A stretch of 64,000 nucleotides of DNA from Robertmurraya andreesenii (GTDB lineage: Bacteria; Bacillota; Bacilli; Bacillales; Cytobacillaceae): NCBI RefSeq assembly GCF_030813005.1, contig NZ_JAUSTU010000017.1:1-64000 (forward strand). Direction: 5' to 3'. The translations under genes and the position numbers were made by a program. The notes below the pieces were generated by a model, which saw only the letters and a program-made list of their open reading frames with translations, was not told the DNA's origin and searched no databases. Positions 9,567-18,463 of this stretch are shown one piece after another (the first letter of the stretch is position 1; every line of letters starts with the position of its first letter).

Positions 9567-10229
9567 CTAAAACCTCTCTTTTAAAAGCATAAAAGCTTCC
9601 GCTGCTTCATAACCCGAAGCCGATCCCCGTAGATATGCTAATGATTTAATTGCCCTTATACTACGTGGAAATGGATGATCTGCTAGTTCGGATTCATAAA
9701 TACTCATAATTTCAATTTTCTTTTCTATAAATGATGAGATATCAACAAAAACATTTGGATGAAAATAATTCGCATCTGGATTAATTGTAAAATCAGTTTC
9801 TGATAATGTTTCATAAACTAGCACCCTTTTAACAAAAGGGTATCGAAACCATTTTGTACAAGCTACTGTAGCATCAAAAACGATTCGATGATCACTATGA
9901 ATATCACTTCTGTATGGTAAATAGACTATATTAGGTTCAAAACGATTAAATACGTCACTAATTTCATTAATAATACTACCCAGAGGAAGAACATCTAAAT
10001 TTCCAGCTTCAAAATCCAATTGGTAGACTTCATCAAAACCATACATATTTTTAACTTGGGTAATCTCTTTACTTCTCTTTTCCTTTTTAAGACTATCAAA
10101 TTTTTTCCCCATTTTTGTTACGATTAACCAGCACACTTTATCCCCTGACTGCTTATGTCGCAAAATTGTCCCACCACATCCTAATGTTTCATCGTCTGGA
10201 TGTGGTGTTAGGATTATTATATTATTCAT
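9567..10229 (-). CDS. PIG-L/LmbE family zinc N-deacetylase
   Basis: This 220-residue protein has the metal-binding motif TPHPDDETLGCGGTILRH at residues 8-25 and the second metal ligand SDIHSDHR near residue 108. The family deacetylates GlcNAc-type substrates (MshB, PIG-L, BshB). It overlaps legG by 8 bp and sits 2 bp before legI, in the core of the nonulosonate pathway. I infer that it removes an N-acetyl group so that another acyl group can be added, perhaps by the 314-residue GNAT nearby. Bacillithiol synthesis (BshB) is an alternative but is not supported by the context. Confidence 0.85.
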   Translation of the reverse strand: MNNIIILTPHPDDETLGCGGTILRHKQSGDKVCWLIVTKMGKKFDSLKKEKRSKEITQVKNMYGFDEVYQLDFEAGNLDVLPLGSIINEISDVFNRFEPNIVYLPYRSDIHSDHRIVFDATVACTKWFRYPFVKRVLVYETLSETDFTINPDANYFHPNVFVDISSFIEKKIEIMSIYESELADHPFPRSIRAIKSLAYLRGSASGYEAAEAFMLLKERF

Positions 10230-11394
10230 AAAACCAATCTCCTAATGGATCCTCTGTTTTCTTTTCTAATTTCCTTAAATCAATCTTCCTTAAAATGCTT
10301 AATATTTGTTCTATGGAATCACCTTCTCCATATGGTGATTTTACATTTACTAATCTATGCTGAAATGTATCACTAGTCACTTTTCTTATTCCACATCTAA
10401 TATTTTCAATTCCCTGATTAACGAAAATAACATTTTCAGCAGCCAACCTACCCTTTTGTCTATTTCCAACGTTAATAACACCAAGTGGAATAGAAGGTGC
10501 CTCATATAACCCTGCACTTGAATTCCCTATTAAAAACTTTGCACTTCTAAGGATATTTACAAAAATATCTCTTGGGAGATTCTTATAAATAACAAAATTC
10601 TCATCCTGATTATATTTTTCAATCATTCTTATAATATCTCGATTTCCACTATCAACATTGGGATAGCCAATAAATGCATTTATCCCCTCCTCTTCCAACA
10701 CAATCAATATTTCCCTAAAATATTCCAATGCCATTTCTTCTTCACCAGGCATTGGATGGAAAATTACTACGGCATAATCATCCCATTCAGTTTTATTAAA
10801 TTTATTTAGCAGATCCCTTTTACTAATTATTGGTGTACTGATAAATTTATCTAAAGATGGACTTCCTACATTAAATATTCGTTCTCTTGCCTCCCCAATC
10901 TTTATTAATCTTTTAAGCGAATACTCATTCGAAACAAAGTGTATTGTTGAAAGTTTTGATGTTGCATGCCTTATCATATTGTCAACATGTCCATCTGTTG
11001 CATGGTCACCCCCGAAGAAGTGTGCAGTAGGAATATTCATGTAAGCCCCTAGTAAAGCACCTACCATTACATCCTCGCGGTCTCCTGGATATAATATTAG
11101 ATCCGGTTTATAATTTTCAACAGTATGAATACAGGACTGTAGCAAAATCGACATGGATTTTATTCTAGATGATTTTGAATTTGAATCAATAAGATTCTCA
11201 ATAGTGGCGATTATTGGAATCTTATCTTCCCTAATATTCTGTACAGTGTAACCATATGTATCTGATAAATGGGCTCCTGAAACAATCAAAGAAATTTCAA
11301 AATCTTCCTGCTCATTAATTTTACTATAAAGACCACTCATTAAATCATAATCCGATCTGATGCCAGTAAAAGCTAATATTTTCTTAAAAGACAT
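10222..11394 (-). CDS. legG: UDP-GlcNAc 2-epimerase-type hydrolase (NeuC/LegG)
   Basis: This 390-residue GT-B-fold enzyme releases UDP or GDP and inverts C2 to give the free sugar used by LegI. Motifs are ILAFTGIRSDYDLMSGLY at the N-terminus, FFGGDHATDGHVDNMIRH near residue 136, and FLIGNSSAGLYEAPSIPLG near residue 295. I place the start at 11394 (MSFKKILAF), where TGGGGG is 6-7 nt upstream, rather than at an ATG 54 nt earlier. The start overlaps the GNAT stop by 11 bp. Confidence 0.88.
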   Translation of the reverse strand: MSFKKILAFTGIRSDYDLMSGLYSKINEQEDFEISLIVSGAHLSDTYGYTVQNIREDKIPIIATIENLIDSNSKSSRIKSMSILLQSCIHTVENYKPDLILYPGDREDVMVGALLGAYMNIPTAHFFGGDHATDGHVDNMIRHATSKLSTIHFVSNEYSLKRLIKIGEARERIFNVGSPSLDKFISTPIISKRDLLNKFNKTEWDDYAVVIFHPMPGEEEMALEYFREILIVLEEEGINAFIGYPNVDSGNRDIIRMIEKYNQDENFVIYKNLPRDIFVNILRSAKFLIGNSSAGLYEAPSIPLGVINVGNRQKGRLAAENVIFVNQGIENIRCGIRKVTSDTFQHRLVNVKSPYGEGDSIEQILSILRKIDLRKLEKKTEDPLGDWFYE

Positions 11395-12328
11395 CTGAAT
11401 CCCCCATTTGTATAAACCAGTTGCTGAAATCTGAAGAAATCCGTTCATTTAAATAAAGTAAATCTCTTTTTCCAAAATAAGTGATTGGCATATGATTCAT
11501 AAATCCAAACTTTTCAAAAAGAGTATGATTCACAGAATGTCTAGGTGCCCATGAATTTATATAATCAATCTCCTCGTCTTGACTGCATATTATAATCTGT
11601 CTTAGTAAACATTCCCCTTCTTCAAAGGTTTTGAACGAAAAATCTACGATATCAATTTCATTTTCACCGAAGTACTTAAAAATGAGGAATGAGGAAACAT
11701 CCCCATTATCAGTAATAACAATATTTTTATAGTTATTTAAGGGGTTACTAAAATACCGCCATTTCAAATAAAGGTTATCTTTTTTTACCCTAATAAGATC
11801 ATTATAATTATTAATTCCATAATTTAAATCGAACTCATTATCCTGATTAATTTCTATAGACGTAGTTTTATGAAGTTGTGTTCTATTTTTAAGATTTATT
11901 CTCATTGTTGGAATCTCATATATATCTCTCCATTCTAGCTTTGTAACAAAAGCTCTATGCGAGTTACTATTGGGAAAACCCCAGACTAATTTATATCCTA
12001 GTCTCTGCATATCTTCATATAATAAGGAAGCCAGCTTTGTGAAGAGACCTCTACCACTGTAAGAAGGATGTGTCATGGTAGTCATAGATAGAGCAGATTT
12101 TATGTCCCCATCTTTACTTGATAAAATAATAGGGCTTACAGAGTAGTTAGCGATTATTTTGTTATTATCCATCGCTACATAAACAAAAAAATCATCAACT
12201 GGATTCTCAATATATCTCCATTTCAGGAAATTTTCAGGAATTTCCTTATTGAAACATACTTGAAATAAATCAACAAACCCATTTATTTTTTCAATATACT
12301 CTGCTTTTGTCAATTTCTTCAGTTCCAT
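11384..12328 (-). CDS. GNAT-family N-acyltransferase (314 aa)
   Basis: The first half holds a GNAT acetyl-CoA-binding region: MTTMTHPSYSGRGLFTKLAS near residue 84 and GFPNSNSHRAFVTKLEW near residue 116. The second half (residues 150-314) looks like a repeat of the fold, with LKWRYFSNPLNN near residue 187 echoing LKWRYIENPVDD near residue 39. It lies between legC and legG in the nonulosonate operon. With the adjacent PIG-L deacetylase it may install a non-acetyl N-acyl group on the sugar. The family is clear. The substrate is inferred. Confidence 0.72.
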   Translation of the reverse strand: MELKKLTKAEYIEKINGFVDLFQVCFNKEIPENFLKWRYIENPVDDFFVYVAMDNNKIIANYSVSPIILSSKDGDIKSALSMTTMTHPSYSGRGLFTKLASLLYEDMQRLGYKLVWGFPNSNSHRAFVTKLEWRDIYEIPTMRINLKNRTQLHKTTSIEINQDNEFDLNYGINNYNDLIRVKKDNLYLKWRYFSNPLNNYKNIVITDNGDVSSFLIFKYFGENEIDIVDFSFKTFEEGECLLRQIIICSQDEEIDYINSWAPRHSVNHTLFEKFGFMNHMPITYFGKRDLLYLNERISSDFSNWFIQMGDSDVF

Positions 12329-12379
12329 ACCGTTCTCCTATTTCAAAAAATTCTCAAACTTACTTATTATTTCCCTCTT

Positions 12380-13570
12380 TTACAGTGATTGGACACCCTT
12401 TTGTTTATAACTACTCATATATGAACTACTAGGAATATTTACAACCTGCTGTTGAACTTTACAAGTTTCAGTTAAATCAGCCCTTGGACAGTTACTAAAA
12501 GGGGGTAATTGATGTAATGGATTCCATATGGGTCGGGACATTACACCATAATCATTCAAAATTTGCAAAGCATGGTCTATGTTATGTTCATCATTATTAA
12601 TAATCAGTGTTTGTAACCAATAATTACTTTTGGCAAACTCAGGTTCATAAAATATTTCTAAACCTTTATAATCCTTTATTATCTCATCATATTTTAAAAC
12701 TATGTTCCGCTTTTTTTCTATAAAGTCATTAAGATTTTCTAACTGTGCACATCCTAAAGCCGCATTAAGATTAGGCATTCTATAGTTATACCCTATTTCA
12801 TCATGCTCATATTTCCATCTATGCGGAATTTTTGCAGTGGTAGTAAGATGCTTAGCATAGTCTGCTAATTTTTCATCATTAGTGAGAATCGCTCCGCCGC
12901 CACCAGTGGTAATGATTTTATTTCCGTTAAAGCTCATTGCGGAGATCTTACCGAAATTACCCGTATGAATTCCCTTATAATAGGACCCTAAAGATTCAGC
13001 AGCATCTTCAACAACAACAATATTATATCTATCACATATATCTAATAATGGGTCTATATCGACTGGATGGCCGAAAGTATGCATTGGGACTACCGCCCTT
13101 ATTGTTCTCCCAGTGGCATTATTAACGCACTCATTATTTTTTATTTCCGCGATGTCCTTAAGGTATTCCTCAAGTTTAAAGGGATCTAAACCTAATGTTG
13201 TTCTTGAAACATCGACAAAATGTGGAGTTGCTCCACAATATGTTACCGCATTACCAGTGGCTACAAATGTTAATGACGGAATGAGTACTTCATCATTTTC
13301 TTGGACTCCTGCAATTTTTAGTGCAATATGAAGAGCAGCAGTTCCATTGACTACCGCCACTGCCCTCTTTACTCCAGTGAACTCTGCTAACTTTTTTTCA
13401 AACTCATCAACATATTTGCCAACAGATGAGACCCAACCAGTTTTGATACAGTCTGTTACATAGTTTATCTCATTTCCTGTAAATGTAGGTTCATGCAATG
13501 GCAGCATTTCCTTTTCAGGAACAAGTCCTTTTATTTTTTCTGCAATTTCTGCCCAAATGTTATTGCTCAT
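12380..13570 (-). CDS. legC: LegC-family sugar aminotransferase
   Basis: This 396-residue PLP-dependent aminotransferase of the DegT/DnrJ/EryC1/StrS family aminates the 4-keto intermediate made by LegB. Motifs are LPLHEPTFTGNEINYVTDCI near residue 23, AVVNGTAALHIALKIAGV near residue 71, VVVEDAAESLGSYYKG near residue 187, and SFNGNKIITTGGGGA with the PLP lysine near residue 215. It overlaps legB by 4 bp. The length matches LegC. The product goes to the NeuD/LegH acetyltransferase. Confidence 0.9.
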   Translation of the reverse strand: MSNNIWAEIAEKIKGLVPEKEMLPLHEPTFTGNEINYVTDCIKTGWVSSVGKYVDEFEKKLAEFTGVKRAVAVVNGTAALHIALKIAGVQENDEVLIPSLTFVATGNAVTYCGATPHFVDVSRTTLGLDPFKLEEYLKDIAEIKNNECVNNATGRTIRAVVPMHTFGHPVDIDPLLDICDRYNIVVVEDAAESLGSYYKGIHTGNFGKISAMSFNGNKIITTGGGGAILTNDEKLADYAKHLTTTAKIPHRWKYEHDEIGYNYRMPNLNAALGCAQLENLNDFIEKKRNIVLKYDEIIKDYKGLEIFYEPEFAKSNYWLQTLIINNDEHNIDHALQILNDYGVMSRPIWNPLHQLPPFSNCPRADLTETCKVQQQVVNIPSSSYMSSYKQKGVQSL

Positions 13571-14571
13571 ATATTATATACATCTGCCTTATATTGAGAT
13601 AAGTTCTGCTTATCCAAAAACCAATCAGCAGTTTCTTTTAAACCTTTTTTTAAACCTTCTTTTCCCCCGTAAACAGGTTCCCATTTTAATAATTGTTTTG
13701 CCTTTTGATTATCAGCCCATAGTCTTTCGACTTCACTCTTTTCAGGTCTAAGCCGAATATCGTCGGATTCAATTTCAATGTCAACACCCATTACTTCAGC
13801 GATAAGTTTGGCTGTTTCTTCGATTGAAACTTCATAGTTGCTTCCAATATTAATAACTTCACCAATGGACTTCTCACTATTCATAACTGAAATAAATCCA
13901 TTAACAGTGTCCTTCACAAAATTAAAATCACGCGTAGGGCTTAATGCCCCTAATTTTATCTTTTTCTTTCCTGATGCAAGTTGTGTAATTATAGTCGGTA
14001 TGACCGCACGAGCCGATTGTCTTGGTCCGTAAGTGTTGAATGGTCTTATGATAGCAACTGGAGTTTCAAATGATCTGTAAAAAGACAGAGCCATTTGATC
14101 CGCACCAATCTTTGAAGCAGAGTAAGGTGATTGTCCTTGTAAAGGATGTTCCTCATTAATAGGAACATATTGTGCAGTTCCATATACTTCGCTAGTTGAT
14201 GTATGGACTACTTTTGAAATTCCTAATTCCCTAGCAGCCTGCAGAACATTAAGGGTACCCTTAATATTTGTATCCACATACGTGTCAGGAGAATGGTAGG
14301 AATAAGGGATAGCTATAAGGGAAGCTAAATGAAGAATCGCATCGCAACCCTTCATCGCTTCTTTCACACCATGGGGATCACGAACATCTCCTGCAAAAAC
14401 TTCAAGGTCCTTCTTTATGTATTCTGGTGATGAATCGAGCCATCCCCATGAATTAAATGAGTTATATAAAACAAATGCCCTAACATCATACCCTTGTTGG
14501 ACCAATTCCTCTGTCAGATGCGAACCGATAAAGCCATCAGCACCAGTTACAAGAATCTTTTTATTTCTCAT
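13567..14571 (-). CDS. legB: NAD-dependent 4,6-dehydratase LegB
   Basis: This 334-residue extended short-chain dehydrogenase catalyses 4,6-dehydration of an NDP-GlcNAc, the first committed step to legionaminic acid. ILVTGADGFIGSHLTEEL is the NAD-binding start, HTSTSEVYGTAQ lies near residue 120 and the catalytic YSASK near residue 147. The start at 14571 is preferred over the ATG at 14580, because AAAGG is then 9 nt upstream. It overlaps the MAF gene stop. In the PtmE-type route the substrate would be GDP-GlcNAc, otherwise UDP-GlcNAc. Confidence 0.9.
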   Translation of the reverse strand: MRNKKILVTGADGFIGSHLTEELVQQGYDVRAFVLYNSFNSWGWLDSSPEYIKKDLEVFAGDVRDPHGVKEAMKGCDAILHLASLIAIPYSYHSPDTYVDTNIKGTLNVLQAARELGISKVVHTSTSEVYGTAQYVPINEEHPLQGQSPYSASKIGADQMALSFYRSFETPVAIIRPFNTYGPRQSARAVIPTIITQLASGKKKIKLGALSPTRDFNFVKDTVNGFISVMNSEKSIGEVINIGSNYEVSIEETAKLIAEVMGVDIEIESDDIRLRPEKSEVERLWADNQKAKQLLKWEPVYGGKEGLKKGLKETADWFLDKQNLSQYKADVYNI

Positions 14572-16450
14572 CGTTGACATCCTTTACTTTACTTTCATTT
14601 AGGAATTCCGTTATCTCCTTATTTACCTCATCAAAAATTGATTTCATATTATTTAGATCAAATTCACAACTTTTTACAAATCGTTTAAAGCTTTTTATAG
14701 TTTTCTTTGCTTTGGAAATCGTATCATTGTCAAATTTCAGAGCATTTATATCTTTAGTTAACAAGTCAAACTCTACTCGAGACATTGGTTGTAAAAAGGT
14801 CAAATAAAAATCATTTTGCACAAACTTTTTCATTTCAACATCAAACTTATTAAACATTTTTTCTAATTTGACAACCTTCCGTTCTACAATTAGCTGCTCC
14901 ATATTACTAAATAACCTTTTAATGTTTCTTAATGAATCATTAAGTAGTTCTGCCTGTTCAATCATTTTTTTTTGTTGATTCTCTAGATAGTTTTTATTGT
15001 AATCATTTTTTTCTAAATGGAACCATTCTCCATCTATTTCACTATGCTTTAATTGCTCTTGAATGACTGTTGATAACTCTTTAAAAACCGTACCTTCAAT
15101 ATGAGCCCCGCCCTTAGTTGTATTGATCACTTCAATCCCTTTAATTACTTCTGACAAATAATATTCTATTTGGGAACGCATTCTATTATATCCATGGTCT
15201 GTTAATACTTCTTTTCCATCGACACCTTTAACGCTGACCGCTCTTTTTAAATTCTCGTCTGTTAATTCATTTGAAACATGATCTATCCCTTTTGAATACG
15301 ATTGTTTATTTTTATAAGCTAGATTTTGTCCAACGAGTATTATCGGATTACAGCCTAGCTTGTATAATAGTTCTAGAGTAACTACAGCTATGGAAGGCGC
15401 ATCATGTACGTTCACAATATCCTTTTCATCATTTCTTTTCAGATAGAAATTCGAAATAGTATCTTGATTTGTTACCATATGTAGCTTTGGACCAGAATAA
15501 TTTTTTAGTGTTTCAAATCCAACACTTGTACCATAGATCATTGGAATTGAATTTATTTTTTTATTCACTACCTTTTCAAATACCTTCTGATTTAAAACTG
15601 TTGGGTCATAAGTACACATCGCATCAGGATTAATCCCGTTCTCAATTAAAGTATTTATGGCTGAGCCGACCGTAAAAATATATGCTAGTCCTTTTTCTTT
15701 TATATATTTTAGATTGTCCAACTCTTCATTTAAAGAGGGACCTGCCGCAACAATAATAGCAGGCTGGTTTACAAATTTTTTCTTGTTGATATCGTGTAAT
15801 ATATTTGGTGATTTTAAGGTTTCAGGAAGATTTATTAAGCTATTTAAAGTCCATCTTTTCTGGAAAGAATAGTTTACTGATATTCCTTGGCGTTTTTCTT
15901 CGATAATCTTTTTAAAATCAATTCTAAATTGTTCGTATTTATCAGGGATTAATCGCTCATAGCTCGGCAATGTAACAAGGAGGGTTTTTTCTTGAACAAA
16001 ATTAAAAAATTCCTCAATGAAAGATTTCGTTTCCTCTTCTGACAAACCTACCTTTAAAAAGGCTAATCGCTCAACAGGTAAATTTTTTATGAACTTTTGC
16101 TCTATATACTTTTGAAATACTGCATTTAAAGGCTCAAATATCGAAAATTTTTTCGAAGGATATCTTTTTAACAGTACTTCCGCGTGATAGCCTAAGCCAA
16201 ATCCATAAAAAAACACATGATCATATTCTTCTATATTCCCAAGCTGTTCAATAATTCTATCAGCTTCTTGACTAGGGTTATATTTACTATGGATCAGCAT
16301 CGGTCTCCTATCATTAACTATTTGTAATGTTGGTAGACCTTGTTTTGTTTCAATCACTTTTACCTTTTCTTCTTCAATTCCCTCTTTGTTTAATTGCTCA
16401 AACAATTTTGGATCAATTTTTTTTATAAAATCAGCGTTCTCCTTCAACAT
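14561..16450 (-). CDS. maf: Motility-associated factor (MAF) flagellin glycosyltransferase
   Basis: This 629-residue protein of the MAF_flag10/DUF115 family is predicted to transfer CMP-activated nonulosonic acid to Ser/Thr of flagellin. The core is at about residues 225-425: PAIIVAAGPSLNEELDNL near 229, ENGINPDAMCTYDPT near 270, MVTNQDTISNFY near 325 and PIILVGQNLAYKN near 373. The last 180 residues are coiled-coil-rich. GAGGAG is 10 nt before the ATG. It is located between hag and the leg genes, which supports the role. Cell site is the cytosol before flagellin export, as known for the family. Confidence 0.9.
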   Translation of the reverse strand: MLKENADFIKKIDPKLFEQLNKEGIEEEKVKVIETKQGLPTLQIVNDRRPMLIHSKYNPSQEADRIIEQLGNIEEYDHVFFYGFGLGYHAEVLLKRYPSKKFSIFEPLNAVFQKYIEQKFIKNLPVERLAFLKVGLSEEETKSFIEEFFNFVQEKTLLVTLPSYERLIPDKYEQFRIDFKKIIEEKRQGISVNYSFQKRWTLNSLINLPETLKSPNILHDINKKKFVNQPAIIVAAGPSLNEELDNLKYIKEKGLAYIFTVGSAINTLIENGINPDAMCTYDPTVLNQKVFEKVVNKKINSIPMIYGTSVGFETLKNYSGPKLHMVTNQDTISNFYLKRNDEKDIVNVHDAPSIAVVTLELLYKLGCNPIILVGQNLAYKNKQSYSKGIDHVSNELTDENLKRAVSVKGVDGKEVLTDHGYNRMRSQIEYYLSEVIKGIEVINTTKGGAHIEGTVFKELSTVIQEQLKHSEIDGEWFHLEKNDYNKNYLENQQKKMIEQAELLNDSLRNIKRLFSNMEQLIVERKVVKLEKMFNKFDVEMKKFVQNDFYLTFLQPMSRVEFDLLTKDINALKFDNDTISKAKKTIKSFKRFVKSCEFDLNNMKSIFDEVNKEITEFLNESKVKDVNDEK

Positions 16451-17054
16451 GTTCTATGTTCTCCTCATTACCCATGTTTACGTCATTCTTTATTCTATTT
16501 AAATCTTGAAATAGTGGAGTTATTTCATAAGAAAGAATATCTGCAATTAAAATATTGTCCTGAGCTTCAAGCGCCTCTAATAGAGTTGGGAAATTACTCT
16601 CAAAAGATGAAGCAGTGATTAAATACTTGTCCCAATTGGCAGGTCTTAATTTCTCCTTATCAATTAACATGATTGACTCATGAATCCATTGAATCCCTTC
16701 CAGTAAATCGCTTAATTTGTCCCAAAAACTAGCTTTTGAAGATTGATAAAAATCATCCGATAATTGTTTTAACTCAGGCAAGGCCCTCTCAACATATTGA
16801 TAAATAGAGGTAGTAATATCATTTATAAACTCATTTGCTGTTTTTACTACTATTTTAATACTGTCTATATCGTTCAAATGCTCTTCAATATAAAGCTCAT
16901 AATCATGATAAATATCAATTCCATCGATATTCATATGACTAAAATACACTTCTTGACTCTCACCTAATGAATTATTTATAAACTCTTGAATATGCTCAAA
17001 CGCATTATTTTTATTATCAAAGATTTTTATTTCATTTAAAACCGTTACTTTCAT
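16431..17054 (-). CDS. Helical hypothetical protein upstream of maf
   Basis: This 207-residue protein has no motif I can name. It is acidic and probably mostly helical, without signal peptide or membrane segment. I chose the start at 17054 (MKVTVLNEIKIF) because GGAGG lies 9-10 nt upstream, while longer frames begin inside the hag terminator. It overlaps maf by 20 bp and is the first gene after the sigma-D-like promoter, so it is probably made together with the MAF transferase. A chaperone or partner role for MAF or flagellin is only a guess. Confidence 0.7.
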   Translation of the reverse strand: MKVTVLNEIKIFDNKNNAFEHIQEFINNSLGESQEVYFSHMNIDGIDIYHDYELYIEEHLNDIDSIKIVVKTANEFINDITTSIYQYVERALPELKQLSDDFYQSSKASFWDKLSDLLEGIQWIHESIMLIDKEKLRPANWDKYLITASSFESNFPTLLEALEAQDNILIADILSYEITPLFQDLNRIKNDVNMGNEENIEHVEGER

Positions 17055-17088
17055 AGAATTATCCTCCAATATGTAGGTTATATATGTA

Positions 17089-17115
17089 TTATCGGTGTGA
17101 ACTCTGATTTTTGTA
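17089..17115 (-). promoter_or_regulatory. Sigma-D-like promoter of the glycosylation operon
   Basis: Read on the minus strand: TACA, 15 nt, ACCGATAA, against the SigD consensus TAAA-N15-GCCGATAT. It lies between the hag terminator and the first glycosylation gene, 35 nt before its ATG. It would co-express sugar synthesis and MAF with flagellin. Confidence 0.65.
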
Positions 17116-17148
17116 GTGGAAGGTTCTACTTTGGTCATAGCTACAAAT

Positions 17149-17183
17149 AAAAAGAGAACCCAGATATAAAATCCAGATTCTCT
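17149..17183 (-). terminator. hag terminator
   Basis: On the minus strand the arms at 17171-17183 and 17153-17165 form a 13-bp stem with three G-U pairs and a 5-nt loop, followed by a T-run. It begins 7 nt after the hag stop codon. Confidence 0.8.
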
Positions 17184-17190
17184 AGATATA

Positions 17191-18309
17191 TTATTGAAGT
17201 AATTGTAATACAGATTGTGGACGTTGATTTGCTTGTGCAAGCATTGCTTGTGATGCTTGAGAAAGGATATTGTTCTTAGTGAACGCCATCATCTCGTTAG
17301 CCATATCTACATCACGGATACGAGATTCAGCAGACTGTAGGTTCTCAGAAGAGTTACCTAAGTTACTGATTGTATGTTCTAAACGGTTTTGGAATGCACC
17401 AAGTTTGGAACGTTCTGCAGATACTTGATTGATAGCAGAGTCGATAACAGATATAGCTGCAGTCGCCTTTTCATGTCCGCGAATATCTAAAGCAAATACT
17501 CCAGAACCCGCTTTATTCCCGATATCAGTTAGTGCATTACCTGAACCTGTTGCAAACACAGCTTTCTTTGATTTGTAAACTAACTCTTGATCAATAACAG
17601 TTCCATTTTCTGTCATGATATTTTTACCACTAGCTATAGAACCTTTTTCATTATAGAAAGTACCACTAGCTGTAGCCTTCCAAGCATTCTTAGCACCTTG
17701 CAATCCCGCAGTTCTATCTAAGTTTCCGCTTGCAGCTGATTTACCTGCAATACCCAAGGCCTCGGAACGCATATCGAAAATATCTACTGTAAAGTTTTGA
17801 GCAGAGTTAGCGCCAATTTGCATTTTCAAACCGCCACCACTCGCAGCTGTTGAGCCTGCACTAGCAACATATTTACCTGCAGCTAGACTTTGAGAACCAT
17901 TTAATAATTTCTTTTGGTTAAACTCAGTATTGTTACCAATACGGTTAATTTCAGAAGTTAATTGGTTAAGCTCTTTTTGAAGCTCGTTACGATCTTGATC
18001 TGTATTTGTATCGTTTGATGCTTGAGTAGCAAGCTCGCGCATACGCTGAAGGATGGAATGTGTTTCGTTTAATGCACCTTCAGCTGTTTGAATTAGAGAA
18101 ATTGCATCTTGAGAGTTTCGTTGAGCTTGGTTTAAACCACGTACTTGTCCACGCATTTTTTCAGAAATTGCTAGACCAGCAGCGTCATCCCCTGCACGGT
18201 TAATGCGAAGCCCTGAAGATAATTTTTCCATTGATTTTGTAGCACCCGCTTGGTTAGAGCCTAATTGGCGATAAGCGTTCATCGCTGGTAAGTTATGATT
18301 GATAATCAT
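17191..18309 (-). CDS. hag: Flagellin (major)
   Basis: This 372-residue flagellin forms the filament. The N-terminus MIINHNLPAMNAYRQLG and the stretch ending INRAGDDAAGLAISEKMRGQ are the D0/D1 signature. The C-terminal SRIRDVDMANEMMAFTKNNI and QASQAMLAQANQ close the coiled coil. The central 160-280 region is a short, Gly/Ala/Ser-rich variable domain and the likely glycosylation target. It has its own SigD promoter, structured leader and terminator, next to csrA-fliW. Export through the flagellar type III apparatus is known for the family. Confidence 0.96.
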   Translation of the reverse strand: MIINHNLPAMNAYRQLGSNQAGATKSMEKLSSGLRINRAGDDAAGLAISEKMRGQVRGLNQAQRNSQDAISLIQTAEGALNETHSILQRMRELATQASNDTNTDQDRNELQKELNQLTSEINRIGNNTEFNQKKLLNGSQSLAAGKYVASAGSTAASGGGLKMQIGANSAQNFTVDIFDMRSEALGIAGKSAASGNLDRTAGLQGAKNAWKATASGTFYNEKGSIASGKNIMTENGTVIDQELVYKSKKAVFATGSGNALTDIGNKAGSGVFALDIRGHEKATAAISVIDSAINQVSAERSKLGAFQNRLEHTISNLGNSSENLQSAESRIRDVDMANEMMAFTKNNILSQASQAMLAQANQRPQSVLQLLQ

Positions 18310-18340
18310 CGTTTGTTTCCTCCTTGAAATTGGTTTGTTC

Positions 18341-18354
18341 CCACATCCATGTGG
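18341..18354 (-). promoter_or_regulatory. CsrA-type hairpin in the hag leader
   Basis: On the minus strand CCACA-TGGA-TGTGG forms a 5-bp stem that presents GGA in the loop, the usual CsrA target. A second GGA lies in the ribosome-binding site (AAGGAGGAAA) about 15 nt downstream. Paired sites of this kind let CsrA block hag translation in B. subtilis, with FliW as antagonist. Confidence 0.65.
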
Positions 18355-18368
18355 TTTTTTGTGTTAGA

Positions 18369-18400
18369 TAATCTAATAGGTCGGCCGCCCTACTAGATTA
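18369..18400 (-). promoter_or_regulatory. 5' leader stem-loop of hag mRNA
   Basis: A 12-bp inverted repeat (18369-18380 with 18389-18400, one G-U pair) encloses an 8-nt loop. It lies just downstream of the SigD start site and probably stabilises the mRNA 5' end. There is no T-tract, so it is not a terminator. Confidence 0.55.
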
Positions 18401-18416
18401 TTTAATTACATGGTTT

Positions 18417-18443
18417 ATATCGGAGGAAATTACGAGTTGTTTA
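18417..18443 (-). promoter_or_regulatory. SigD promoter of hag
   Basis: Minus strand: TAAA, exactly 15 nt, TCCGATAT. This matches the SigD consensus at 11 of 12 positions. It gives a leader of roughly 100 nt before the hag ATG. Confidence 0.88.
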
Positions 18444-18463
18444 GACATATTTTTAGTAAAAGA

